DNA of 64,000 nt from Martinezella tropici. Its GTDB lineage: Bacteria > Pseudomonadota > Alphaproteobacteria > Rhizobiales > Rhizobiaceae. A model generated the notes under the pieces. The model saw nothing but the letters and a program-made list of their open reading frames with translations. It was not told the origin of the DNA and searched no databases. The position numbers were made by a program, and so were the translations under genes. The stretch lies in assembly GCF_008370325.1 (NCBI RefSeq), contig NZ_VNIP01000006.1, positions 1 through 64,000 of the forward strand, written 5' to 3'. Shown one piece after another: positions 1 to 7,181 of the stretch; positions within the stretch are counted from its first letter, which is position 1, and each line of letters starts with the position of its first letter.

Positions 1-58
1 CGGCCCCGCCTTGGCGCTTACGATGAACTGCTTGGGGATTTGGAAGTTTGACGTTCAT

Positions 59-532
59 TTAAGGAGTAGAAGTGCCGTGTGTAATCGTCACTTTCTTGCC
101 GTTCCCCTTATAGGTCATTTCGGCATCACCCAAATCTGTAACGGCATGGCATTCAACTGAGAATACAATATCGCCAGCTTCCGATTGCCGCATAACGCAT
201 TGCCCACTCGCTTTAAGGTGGTTCATCTGCATGTTGGGGTTGACGCTTATAATTTGGCTCACATCAAGAATGTACTCTGAGGCGCTAGGTTGAAAATCCT
301 TGCCGCCTACGAATGAGATTAAGCCGGCGTCGGTTCCCATTGCATATTGGGAATAGCCACCGCTTGAAGCAAACATCAATTTTGAAAAGTTGTGAACCGA
401 CGGGGTGCCAATGCGGTATGTCCCGTGCCCTGGGATGTCGACTTTGATTGTGTCGTCATCTGCTTGAGCTAGGCCTGCGGCGCCAGCCATCGAAATAACA
501 AGACCCAGTGCAATTAAGCCAGCCCGCACCAC
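59..532 (-). CDS. Secreted hypothetical protein
   Basis: Function unknown. The 157-residue product begins with a typical Sec signal peptide: a hydrophobic stretch at about residues 4-20, then an AQA cleavage site near residue 24. The mature part of about 130 residues has two cysteines roughly 16 residues apart, which could form a periplasmic disulfide. The start is one of two consecutive GTG codons (532 or 529); GGAGGG lies a few bases upstream and fits the second slightly better. It sits alone at the left edge of the integrated element, transcribed leftward. No family was recognised, so only export is inferred. Confidence 0.6.
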   Translation of the reverse strand: MVRAGLIALGLVISMAGAAGLAQADDDTIKVDIPGHGTYRIGTPSVHNFSKLMFASSGGYSQYAMGTDAGLISFVGGKDFQPSASEYILDVSQIISVNPNMQMNHLKASGQCVMRQSEAGDIVFSVECHAVTDLGDAEMTYKGNGKKVTITHGTSTP

Positions 533-623
533 TACACCCTCCGAGGGAAGGTATCATTATCTTAAGTCGCGTAAAAGTCGAGATGAGGAAACCCACCTTC
601 ATGGAATAAAAGGTGGGTCGTGC

Positions 624-920
624 TCAAGCGGCCTCGTGGGCTGGGATTACGGTGAGCTGAAGGCCGAGAGCTTTCATCACCCCAAGAAGGGTAGAAAGCT
701 TCGGGTCTCCCTTTTCGCTAAGGGACTTGTAAAGCGCCTCACGAGTAATGCCGGCCTCTTTGGCAACATGCGTCATGCCTTTGGCCTTCGCGATGTTGCC
801 GAGAGCAATAGCAATATCAGTGACGTCACCATCTTCGAAAGCTATTTCAAGATATTCTTGAATAGCCTCGTCACTGGTGAGGAGAGCAGTGGGGTCCCAA
901 GGGATGGTTTTAATAGTCAT
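624..920 (-). CDS. HTH antitoxin of an addiction module
   Basis: A 98-residue DNA-binding antitoxin of the type called putative addiction module antidote (COG3636, HigA/Xre-like). After an acidic N-terminal region, a helix-turn-helix occupies about residues 47-85; the stretch VAKEAGITREALYKSLS is the recognition part, followed by TLLGVMKALGLQL. It is expected to bind the upstream toxin and repress the shared promoter. Its ATG directly abuts the toxin stop codon, and AGGAGG inside the end of the toxin gene supplies the ribosome binding site, so translation is probably coupled. Family assignment is from motif recognition. Confidence 0.85.
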   Translation of the reverse strand: MTIKTIPWDPTALLTSDEAIQEYLEIAFEDGDVTDIAIALGNIAKAKGMTHVAKEAGITREALYKSLSEKGDPKLSTLLGVMKALGLQLTVIPAHEAA

Positions 921-1208
921 TTAAACCTCCTTTGCCATTTCAATGGCGCGCTTAATATCCGACTCCTGCGAGCCTTTATCGCCGCCCGAGAGAAGGATAA
1001 TGAGTTCATTGCCCCGTTGGACGAAGTAGATGCGATATCCAGGCCCGAAGTCGAGGCGAAGTTCGCCGATCCCGTTGAAGAATTTAGCATCGCCGAGAAG
1101 TCCATAAGGAAGCCGATCGATGCGCTTTTGAATTCGAATTCTAGTGGGTCGGTCCTTCAAGGATTGGAACCACTCTGCGAAAACCTCAGTTTGGCGAACT
1201 TCGATCAT
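921..1208 (-). CDS. RelE/HigB-like toxin (phage Gp49-type)
   Basis: A 95-residue toxin of the RelE/ParE superfamily, expected to act as a ribosome-dependent mRNA interferase that is neutralised by the adjacent antitoxin. Recognisable blocks are the start MIEVRQTEVFAEWF, the basic helix around RPTRIRIQKRIDRL, and the core strands FGPGYRIYFVQRG and IILLSGGDKGSQ. The ATG at 1208 is chosen because family members begin with this motif; an in-frame ATG at 1298 would add 30 unrelated residues. Toxin precedes antitoxin with no gap. This order is typical of HigBA-type modules and the opposite of most relBE loci. Confidence 0.85.
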   Translation of the reverse strand: MIEVRQTEVFAEWFQSLKDRPTRIRIQKRIDRLPYGLLGDAKFFNGIGELRLDFGPGYRIYFVQRGNELIILLSGGDKGSQESDIKRAIEMAKEV

Positions 1209-1442
1209 ATGTAATCTATAGTTCACACTTTTGCTGAGGTCAAGGAAAATGACGCTTCCGTCATTTTGAGCGCCACCCACTTTTCGCAATGTGCACATCG
1301 CAAAGATTTGGCGCTTGGTTGCCAGCTGGCGGTGAATGGCAATTCAGGGATTTGCCGATAGTACGCTTTAAATTAGTTACTTGGCGTAAATCTTTAAACG
1401 CTATGTGAAGAATTTGTCGTCAATCGGTACAGAGGTTGTGTA

Positions 1443-1748
1443 ATGAACAAGGAGCTTGTAGCGGGTGTAATCGGTGCCATAGTCGGCGCTTTAGCTGCGG
1501 CTGGCGGCTCATACCTCACATTCCTAAATAAGGATAAAGAGCTCGATATAGAGATGACGCGCCTAGGGCTCTGCCTAATGGCTACGACGAACTTTGCCTT
1601 TGAAGGCCAGGAGCAAGCGTCAAAATATGCTAGCGCTCTCATAAGCAAATACTCTGGCGTGCCGACTGGGGATGTGAAACATTGGTTGGTAACTGACGGT
1701 GGAGATAAATTCCTTAAGACGCCATTGTGTTCATTTGAGCACAAGTGA
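1443..1748 (+). CDS. Small membrane-anchored hypothetical protein
   Basis: Function unknown. The 101-residue product starts with one glycine/alanine-rich transmembrane helix at about residues 6-27. A soluble, probably cytoplasmic domain follows, beginning with the charged segment NKDKELDIEM. AGAGG lies about 9 bases before the ATG. It is an isolated rightward gene between the toxin-antitoxin pair and the DUF4145 remnant. Its low GC content resembles the rest of the island. No family was recognised. Confidence 0.5.
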   Translation: MNKELVAGVIGAIVGALAAAGGSYLTFLNKDKELDIEMTRLGLCLMATTNFAFEGQEQASKYASALISKYSGVPTGDVKHWLVTDGGDKFLKTPLCSFEHK

Positions 1749-1855
1749 CTTCAGCGTTGGCACCCCATGTCTTCCAGGGTAGGGCGCAGCAATAAGTCGT
1801 TGCTGGCCCCCAAGATCGCCGCAAGGCGGCCTCAACCACACAGATCTAACAAGTA

Positions 1856-2636
1856 TCAAACCTTTGCAGCTGTCTTTTTTTCCTTGGATACCTTCTTCCT
1901 TGGGGGTACCTTCACCTTCACCTTCACCTTCACCTTCACCTTCGCCTTCACCTTCGCAATTTTCTCTGCTGCAGCCTTCTTTCGCGCGGGTAGCACCATA
2001 TTATTGTAAATAAAATCCTCCAGAGTATCCATTAGCGCGTCCAAGTCGCTCACTTTCGGTTGCCAACCTCGATGCGCTGCCAGCGTCAACAAGAATGTCG
2101 ATGTGATCTTTTTCTGACTCCTTGATGAGTCCTTTTTGGACGAGCTCCTCGACCTTTTGTTCAAAGCGTTTGTTAGGCTCGATCCCCAGGATTTCAGCGG
2201 CAATGTCAAAGGATGTCCTCATTCCAATAGAAGCGAGGACCTTCAAGTCATGGTCAAGTGCGCCGTAGAGTTCTGCCAATGAAGCATTTAACGCAACCGT
2301 ATCCTTGAGATCGGTTTCGACTACGCCTTGTGAAAACCATTCAGGCCTATCACGTTTTGATTTAGCCGGCCAACTTCGAATGGTTTCGCTATGGGTTCCT
2401 ATGAGGTTTCCATTTGCGTCGTAATCATAATCGATATCCTCGGAATTTGTGCTAACAGATTGGGCGAAAACGTGATCACAGCCGCGGCAGGTCAACAGAT
2501 ACCAATCACAATGCCATTGATAAACGTAATCGTCACCTCGCTCAGCGTAATGGCCACGAATTTCGCAGTTGCGATCACCACGGCACTCGGAACAATAAGC
2601 TTTTAAGGTTTTTCCGATTTCGCTGTCGCTCGTCAC
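1856..2636 (-). pseudogene. DUF4145-like protein, split by a frameshift
   Basis: The first frame (2636 to about 2080) gives an N-terminal zinc-ribbon-like part with CSEC and CRGC pairs, then a DUF4145-like helical domain (KVLASIGMRTSFDIAAEILG) as far as VDAGSA. The expected continuation, HRGWQPKVSDLDALMDTLEDF, lies in the next frame and runs to 1856. The break falls at about 2071-2085, where one base appears to be missing within the usual DAG-x-A-A-HRGW motif. The second part ends in a lysine/valine tail encoded by a hexamer repeat. The gene is either inactivated or affected by a sequencing error. DUF4145 proteins are often found in defence or mobile contexts, but no role can be claimed here. 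Confidence 0.65.
1909..1956. repeat. Hexanucleotide tandem repeat, 8 units
   Basis: Eight consecutive copies of CCTTCA, two of them CCTTCG. Read on the minus strand they encode alternating lysine and valine in the C-terminal tail of the DUF4145-like remnant. Because the unit is six bases, changes in copy number alter tail length and do not shift the reading frame. Slipped-strand variation between strains is likely but not shown. Confidence 0.9.
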
Positions 2637-2871
2637 GCTGTTTCCCCACCGAATCTGAAAAGTACCTGTGGAATATCAGCGGGCCATTTTTCGTTTGTCA
2701 AACGCAAATGGGAGAAGCGGAAATGATGAGATTGCTCATGCAACGCTTCTTGGATAGCTGATTACCTTACCATCGATGCGCGGCGGGAGACGGTTAGTTG
2801 CCAAATAGAAAATGACTCGACTCATGGTAGATTGATTGCCATTCTCTATGCATCCAGTGGAGGAGGACAAG

Positions 2872-3102
2872 ATGGCAAGAGCGGAGTACTATATTCTTAG
2901 AGATGGAGCTAAGTGGAAGATTCGCCACTTGGATAAGGACTATCCTTACGACACCCAAGCTGCAGCAATGAAAGCCGCAGTTGATGCAGCACATAGTTCC
3001 GGAAAAAACGGCCTCGATGCTCAGGTGCTTGTCCAAGGGCGGGATGGTAAGTGGCAGACTGAATGGACTTATGGCCACGATCCATATCCGCCACGTGGTT
3101 GA
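2872..3102 (+). CDS. DUF2188-like small protein
   Basis: A 76-residue soluble protein. It resembles the DUF2188 family: a YYILRDGAKWKIRH start, a helix AAAMKAAVDAAHSSGK, and strands DAQVLVQGRDGKWQTEWTYG. The function of this fold is not established. The ATG at 2872 is preferred over an in-frame ATG at 2836 because GGAGGA lies 7-12 bases before it and family members begin at this point. It is a single-gene unit inside the island. Confidence 0.7.
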   Translation: MARAEYYILRDGAKWKIRHLDKDYPYDTQAAAMKAAVDAAHSSGKNGLDAQVLVQGRDGKWQTEWTYGHDPYPPRG

Positions 3103-3113
3103 TCATTTAGGGA

Positions 3114-3425
3114 CTAGGCCGCACCCCTAGGATCGTTCCCGAGAGCGCCGCTGCCATAGCACTGCCGGATCATTTCATTCTGGACAGCGTCCCAGAAGGC
3201 GCCGAGCTGTTCGTCTTGCTCGTTCTCGGGAATACCGGTGCGATCGAGTTGCGATATGAGGGCTTCCGTGACCTGCCGGCGATAGTAATCGGCGTGCCGA
3301 TCGGTCGCCTTGTCGAGCATCTTAGAGGCGACGTCGCGAACTTTTCCGACACGGGCTACCATGGGAAAGAGAACGATCTTACAAGCAGGTTTCCAAGCAA
3401 AGAGGGGGAGATCATGTTCACGCAT
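3114..3425 (-). CDS. DUF6074-like rhizobial protein
   Basis: A 103-residue hypothetical protein of a type common in rhizobial islands, probably DUF6074. Visible blocks are LPLFAWKPACKIVLFPMV at the N-terminus and a helical part with DKATDRHADYYRRQV and DEQLGAFWDAV. The start at 3425 has GGAGGT 7-12 bases upstream and is preferred to the ATG at 3446. It lies downstream of the winged-helix gene at 3518, separated by palindromic repeats. Function is unknown. Confidence 0.6.
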   Translation of the reverse strand: MREHDLPLFAWKPACKIVLFPMVARVGKVRDVASKMLDKATDRHADYYRRQVTEALISQLDRTGIPENEQDEQLGAFWDAVQNEMIRQCYGSGALGNDPRGAA

Positions 3426-3483
3426 GCTGCACCTCCGAAGCGCCACTTTGAGCGCATGATATGGTTATATTATATACTGTGGT

Positions 3484-3627
3484 ACGAGGGCATACACTTA
3501 TACCCTGAAAATGGGACTTATCGTGTGCCATGGGCATACACTTTCGGTTTTATGGTATGCCCTGGTACCACCATGTGCTCCTGAGCGGTGGTATCAGATA
3601 CCGCCATACGTGTGCCGTGGGCATACC
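3484..3627. repeat. Cluster of palindromic sites (iteron- or operator-like)
   Basis: Several copies of a short inverted motif, GTRTGCC-N3-GGCATAC and variants. An 18-bp unit at 3522-3539 recurs at 3609-3626 with one mismatch. Related half-sites lie at about 3488-3507 and 3553-3569, and a further palindrome around GGTATC/GATACC is at about 3588-3605. Part of the cluster lies in the end of the winged-helix gene, where it encodes repeated YAHGTR peptides, and part lies beyond the stop. The layout suggests protein-binding sites for an island protein. Confidence 0.6.
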
Positions 3628-4045
3628 GTTGTTTTTCTTCCGAGGCTGGGCGCCATTGCATGAAATCCTTCGTCGGCACCAGTGACCGCTCTGGCTGATC
3701 GACGGCGAGTTCGGTCAATATCCATCGTGTTGAGCGGCCCCCGGCTGTCTTCGCCTTCCAATGGAAAGATCCGACCATCGCGACTTTGATAAAGCCTTTA
3801 TCAAGGAGGCCCCGAAAGGCCTCCGCTATTGGCTTGTTGCTGCAGTTCAGCGCGTCCATCGCTTCCCTGTGTGAGAGAGCGATATCGCCATTGTTCTGAC
3901 CGTTGTAACGCTGCTTGAGCTCCATGTAGAGGCAGCGCTCATAGACGGTGGCGGCCTTCCATGCCTCGGACATCACCAGCCATTGATGCATCTGAAAGAA
4001 ACGCTCGCCTGTCGGCTTGCGAACTTTGCGCTTATGCTGGTTCAT
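3518..4045 (-). CDS. Winged-helix replication-like island protein
   Basis: A 175-residue basic protein. The N-terminal 110 residues look like a winged-helix DNA-binding domain of the kind seen in plasmid and phage replication proteins: MHQWLVMSEAWKA, then LSHREAMDALNCSNKPI as the recognition region and AFRGLLDKGFIKVAM as the wing. The C-terminal tail is short and repetitive, with YAHGTR twice. The ATG at 4045 overlaps the stop of the upstream gene as ATGA, which supports this start over 4099. A replication or transfer role is inferred from fold and setting, not demonstrated. Confidence 0.5.
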   Translation of the reverse strand: MNQHKRKVRKPTGERFFQMHQWLVMSEAWKAATVYERCLYMELKQRYNGQNNGDIALSHREAMDALNCSNKPIAEAFRGLLDKGFIKVAMVGSFHWKAKTAGGRSTRWILTELAVDQPERSLVPTKDFMQWRPASEEKQRYAHGTRMAVSDTTAQEHMVVPGHTIKPKVYAHGTR

Positions 4046-4239
4046 GCATTCGCCTTTCTGAAGATGCGGTATCGATGGGACAAGGCTGCGGCATCGCATG
4101 CTTCAACGGCCGATAGACCGAAGCGGCTACGCAGAGCCGGTATGGTTGGATGTGGCGGGGGATTTTGCTCCGCCAGCCACTGGGCCGCCTCGACGACGGC
4201 CTCGCTGTGTTGATGTTCGGGGGCGGTGAGATCGGTCAT
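4042..4239 (-). CDS. Small island protein, possible HTH
   Basis: A 65-residue hypothetical protein: an N-terminal helix with SEAVVEAAQWLAEQ, then a segment PTIPALRSRFGLSAVEACDA that could be a short helix-turn-helix. It overlaps its neighbours by ATGA at both ends (4045 downstream, 4236-4239 upstream), so the genes are almost certainly co-translated. That overlap fixes the start at 4239, against an upstream ATG at 4341. Function is unknown; similar small genes accompany replication-like genes on rhizobial elements. Confidence 0.55.
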   Translation of the reverse strand: MTDLTAPEHQHSEAVVEAAQWLAEQNPPPHPTIPALRSRFGLSAVEACDAAALSHRYRIFRKANA

Positions 4240-4517
4240 GCGGCACGACCTCCGTTCGCTATCGGAAAATCGCACAGAAAAAGGTCGAGCGCATCTCGAT
4301 CGGCGATGCCCATCTCTGCCGGATCCTGTTCGAGATCGCATTCGAATTTGCCCTTCACATAAGGCCCCGAAGCTCCAAGAGACAGTTCATCGTCACCGTT
4401 GTCTTCGAGGTGGCAGTCGCCATCGAGGATATCGAGCAGGGCGATCATCTCCTCGATGCGGGCCTCTAACTCGGAGCGACGGTGCTGCAGAACTGAGGGA
4501 GAGGAGTAATTAGCCAT
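4236..4517 (-). CDS. Small acidic island protein
   Basis: A 93-residue acidic protein. The N-terminal half is a predicted helix (RRSELEARIEEMIALLDIL). The second half is rich in aspartate and glutamate and ends with DALDLFLCDFPIANGG. The start at 4517 has GGAGG about 10 bases upstream, inside the preceding gene, and the two genes overlap by 8 bases. No family or function was recognised. It is one of a run of translationally coupled genes on the leftward strand. Confidence 0.55.
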   Translation of the reverse strand: MANYSSPSVLQHRRSELEARIEEMIALLDILDGDCHLEDNGDDELSLGASGPYVKGKFECDLEQDPAEMGIADRDALDLFLCDFPIANGGRAA

Positions 4518-4800
4518 TGGCATTATCCTCCGCAGCTTTGAGCGCAGCCCGTCGCGTTTTCTCTGCCCGGATAGCTTCCAGCATCCGGCTAGGATCGAGG
4601 TCAGCGACGCTTGTCGGCTTTTCGCGGATCTCATCGAGCATGTCGCGCGCCTTAGAAAGGCGATCGGATATCTCGCAAGCAATCACTTGGATCGCGTTTA
4701 TGTCTTGCTTGTCATTCAGGCCGGCGGCCGCCAAGTAAATGGCATGCGTGAATATTTTGGCCTCGGAGAGCGTGTCGTCGACGTGGAGCAACTCGATCAT
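4510..4800 (-). CDS. Helical island protein, unknown function
   Basis: A 96-residue protein, predicted mostly helical (IYLAAAGLNDKQDINAIQVI, ISDRLSKARDMLDEIRE), with a basic C-terminal helix around MLEAIRAEKTRRAALK. Its ATG overlaps the stop of the upstream gene by four bases at 4797-4800. It is part of the leftward overlapping cascade. No enzyme motif is visible, and an adaptor or regulatory role is only a guess. Confidence 0.55.
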   Translation of the reverse strand: MIELLHVDDTLSEAKIFTHAIYLAAAGLNDKQDINAIQVIACEISDRLSKARDMLDEIREKPTSVADLDPSRMLEAIRAEKTRRAALKAAEDNANG

Positions 4801-5048
4801 GACAGCGCCTCCAAGGTGCGCTGGGCACGGCTTATGCGCTCGAACGCTTCATAGAGTGTTCCGGCAAGAAATAGTGCGTCCGCGCCCCCGTTCTCCTCAA
4901 AGTCCTGGGACTTCATCGCCAACCAGACGGTGAGGACAAAAGCTCGTGCCGTGAAGAGGTCTTCCGCAGGATCGCTCTTGTCTCGGGCCGTGTTCTGCAT
5001 ACCGGCTGGCTTTCCGTCGGCGCCGGTGCTATGTTCTGAACTGTTCAT
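4797..5048 (-). CDS. Small island protein, unknown function
   Basis: An 83-residue product, with a polar start followed by helices (AEDLFTARAFVLTVWLAMKS and ALFLAGTLYEAFERIS). The ATG at 5048 has AAGGAAAG six bases upstream and is preferred. An in-frame GTG at 5144 overlaps the stop of the excisionase-like gene as GTGA and would add 32 residues; coupling makes that alternative possible. Function is unknown. Confidence 0.5.
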   Translation of the reverse strand: MNSSEHSTGADGKPAGMQNTARDKSDPAEDLFTARAFVLTVWLAMKSQDFEENGGADALFLAGTLYEAFERISRAQRTLEALS

Positions 5049-5140
5049 ATTTCTTTCCTTCTCGGGATGATTGAACCGTGGTCCGGAGCGATTGCCGTCG
5101 CTGCCGGACTTTTCCGTTTCTATGGTTGAGTTTTGAATTT

Positions 5141-5329
5141 TCACGCCGCCGTCTCCATGAAGAAGGCGATGAGCTTGCTGCGTTCAGCGACCCAGCGGCC
5201 ACCAACCTTTTTGGCGGGGAGTTCGCCTTTTTCCAACAGATGGAAAGTGATGCGGCGGGAACGGCCGATGAGTTTCGCAATTTCCTCGCCGCCCCAGACC
5301 AGTTCCATCGAAGTGATATTGCTATTCAT
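5141..5329 (-). CDS. Excisionase-like HTH protein
   Basis: A 62-residue DNA-binding protein with a MerR/AlpA-type winged helix: GGEEIAKLIGRSRRITFHLLE, then the KGELPAKKVGGRWVA wing typical of excisionase-family domains. Such proteins act as recombination directionality factors or small activators for integrated elements. It heads the leftward gene cascade and is divergent from the Arc-type repressor across a 110-bp control region. Its integrase lies 0.7 kb away on the other strand. An ATG at 5308 is an alternative start. Confidence 0.65.
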   Translation of the reverse strand: MNSNITSMELVWGGEEIAKLIGRSRRITFHLLEKGELPAKKVGGRWVAERSKLIAFFMETAA

Positions 5330-5356
5330 TAACCTCTCCGTGCAACCACAAAGTAA

Positions 5357-5409
5357 CCACGGTGATCATGAAACCACCGTGGTGACTTGCTGTCAAGACC
5401 ACGGTGGTG
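5357..5409. promoter_or_regulatory. Operator repeats between excisionase-like and Arc-like genes
   Basis: Three related motifs lie in the divergent intergenic region: CCACGGTG at 5357-5364, CCACCGTGGTG at 5374-5384 and CCACGGTGGTG at 5399-5409. The first and second form an inverted pair around GATCATGAAA. Repeats of this size and spacing fit binding by a ribbon-helix-helix repressor, most simply the product of the gene at 5440, controlling both directions. Confidence 0.6.
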
Positions 5410-5439
5410 CATAAGATTTGGAATGGTAAGGATGAGACA

Positions 5440-5784
5440 ATGGCCCGCGAAGATCCCCAACTGAAGCTCAGATTGACCGAGGAGTTGAAAGCCCTAGTGA
5501 CAAATGCCGCAAAGGCGAATGGTCGATCAGTGAATGCTGAAATTGTATCTCGGCTTGAGTCCTCATTTTCCAATGAGGACGAGATTGCCTATCTGCGCGA
5601 CAAGGATCGCGAAAATGAAACGATCATTAACCGGTTGACGGGAATGGTTCAGGATCTCACAGCTGCGGCCAAAAAAGAACGAGAGGATGAGAAGGAAAAT
5701 GAGGAGGTAAGGCAATATATGCGGGAGGTGGAAGAGCGAATATCGAATTTGGAAAAAGCTCTTTCCCGCGTAAGCCAGACTTGA
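5440..5784 (+). CDS. Arc-type ribbon-helix-helix regulator with coiled coil
   Basis: A 114-residue protein. Residues 1-45 match the Arc/MetJ ribbon-helix-helix fold: the beta strand PQLKLRLTEELKALV, then helices with NGRSVNAEIVSRLESSF. The rest is a highly charged predicted coiled coil (about 55-110) rich in E and K, likely for oligomerisation. AAGGATGAG upstream supports the ATG at 5440 over 5404. It is divergent from the excisionase-like gene and preceded by CCACGGTGGTG repeats, so autoregulation and control of excision genes are inferred. Confidence 0.7.
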   Translation: MAREDPQLKLRLTEELKALVTNAAKANGRSVNAEIVSRLESSFSNEDEIAYLRDKDRENETIINRLTGMVQDLTAAAKKEREDEKENEEVRQYMREVEERISNLEKALSRVSQT

Positions 5785-5811
5785 TTACGGCTTGTTGACA
5801 AGCGGATTTAT

Positions 5812-5829
5812 CGCGACATAATGCAACAT
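5812..5829. other. Possible integrase arm-type site (left copy)
   Basis: GCGACA followed by ATGCAACA just upstream of the integrase gene. A near-identical arrangement, ATGCGACA then ATGCAACA, lies at 7125-7142 immediately after it. Paired short direct repeats of this kind next to a tyrosine integrase and an att site are typical arm-type binding sites. The assignment is inference from position and repetition. Confidence 0.45.
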
Positions 5830-5873
5830 AGTTACAGCGAATATCATTCGCTCCGTGTTGAAGGGATTCCGCA

Positions 5874-7124
5874 ATGTCTATCCGCAAGCGCAAATGGACG
5901 ACTGCCAAGGGCGTCGAGAAGGAAGCCTGGGTAGCGGATTACGTTGACGGGCAGGGCATCCGGCGCCTGAAAACCTTCGATCGAAAGAAAGATGCCGACG
6001 CCTTCATATCGACTGCTAAGGTCGAAGTGCGTGAAGGAACACACGTCGCGGATAGTGCCAGTATCTCGATGGAAGCAGCCGGCGAGCTTTGGATAAAAAG
6101 TGCCCAAGCGGCCAATCTCGAACAATCGACGATCGACCAGTATGGCCAGCACCTCAGACTTCACATCGCACCGTTCCTCGGCAAAACGAAGCTTTCGGAG
6201 CTGAATGTTCCGACGGTTCGAGCGTTTGAGGATAAGCTGCGCGATGAAGGTCGCTCTCCCGTGATGGTCCGTAAAGTGCTGGTGAGTCTCGGGTCACTTT
6301 TGGCCGATGCGCAGGAGCGCGGCAAAGTCGCTCGTAACGTCGTCAGAGACATGACCGGCCGGCGCCGCAAGGGCAAAGACAAACGTCAAGAGAAGCGCCA
6401 GAAAGGCAAACTCAAGGTCGGGGTAGATATTCCAGCCAGGGAAGAGGTGAAGGCCATTGTAGGGGCTCTGGAGGGCCGCTGGCGGCCTCTGATCCTCACG
6501 GCGATCTTCTGTGGCCTTCGCGCTTCGGAACTGCGTGGCCTGCGCTGGAGCGACGTAGATTTCGACAAGCGCCAGATCCGTGTCCATCAGCGCGCCGATC
6601 GTTACAATGAAATCGGCCGGCCGAAGTCTGAAGCAGGAGAGCGAACGATTCCTGCGCCCCCTATGGTCATGAATACCCTCAAGGAATGGAAGCTGTCATA
6701 TCCACGACCCGTATCCGGAAAGAGAGATGAGGAGGGGGAGCCAATTCGAGAGGAAACCAAAGACGCCCACTTGGTCTTTCCCAATGGTAGCGGAAACGTC
6801 GAGTCGCTGGCCAACATAATCAATCGTGGCCTGATCCCTGTCCAAATTGCCGCAGGCGTAGCGATCGATCTCGGTGAAAAGGATAAGGACGGTCAGCCGA
6901 TTTTGAATGCTAAATACACGGGGATGCATGCCCTACGCCATTTTTATGCGTCGTGGTGCATCAACCGTACCGAGGACGGCGGCCTTGGTCTACCTCCGAA
7001 AGTCGTTCAGGAACGGCTTGGTCATTCGTCGATCGTGATGACGATGGACGTCTATGGACACCTGTTCCCGAGGGGCGATGATGCCGATGAACTGGCTGCA
7101 GCAGAGCGTTCCCTGCTAGGTTGA
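5874..7124 (+). CDS. int: Tyrosine-type site-specific integrase
   Basis: A 416-residue phage/island integrase. It has an N-terminal arm-binding domain (1-65, with the KWTTAKGVEKEAWVADYVD strand pattern), a SAM-like core-binding domain (about 66-165), and a C-terminal catalytic domain. The catalytic set is complete: R216 (GLRASEL), K251, H352 and R355 (HALR), H384 (RLGH), and nucleophile Y394 (DVYGH). It should integrate and excise the element at the tRNA-Phe site that starts 57 bp downstream. The basic linker at about 163-183 is unusually lysine-rich. Nothing suggests that the protein is inactive. Confidence 0.95.
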   Translation: MSIRKRKWTTAKGVEKEAWVADYVDGQGIRRLKTFDRKKDADAFISTAKVEVREGTHVADSASISMEAAGELWIKSAQAANLEQSTIDQYGQHLRLHIAPFLGKTKLSELNVPTVRAFEDKLRDEGRSPVMVRKVLVSLGSLLADAQERGKVARNVVRDMTGRRRKGKDKRQEKRQKGKLKVGVDIPAREEVKAIVGALEGRWRPLILTAIFCGLRASELRGLRWSDVDFDKRQIRVHQRADRYNEIGRPKSEAGERTIPAPPMVMNTLKEWKLSYPRPVSGKRDEEGEPIREETKDAHLVFPNGSGNVESLANIINRGLIPVQIAAGVAIDLGEKDKDGQPILNAKYTGMHALRHFYASWCINRTEDGGLGLPPKVVQERLGHSSIVMTMDVYGHLFPRGDDADELAAAERSLLG

Positions 7125-7142
7125 TGCGACACAGATGCAACA
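7125..7142. other. Possible integrase arm-type site (right copy)
   Basis: Two direct repeats, ATGCGACA (7125-7132) and ATGCAACA (7135-7142), overlap the end of the integrase gene. They lie 40 bp before the tRNA-Phe fragment and match the copy at 5812-5829. They are proposed as arm-type integrase sites next to the core site; no experimental support. Confidence 0.45.
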
Positions 7143-7181
7143 TGAATCGTTAAATTGCCTGAGAATGCTGGAAGATTATAA

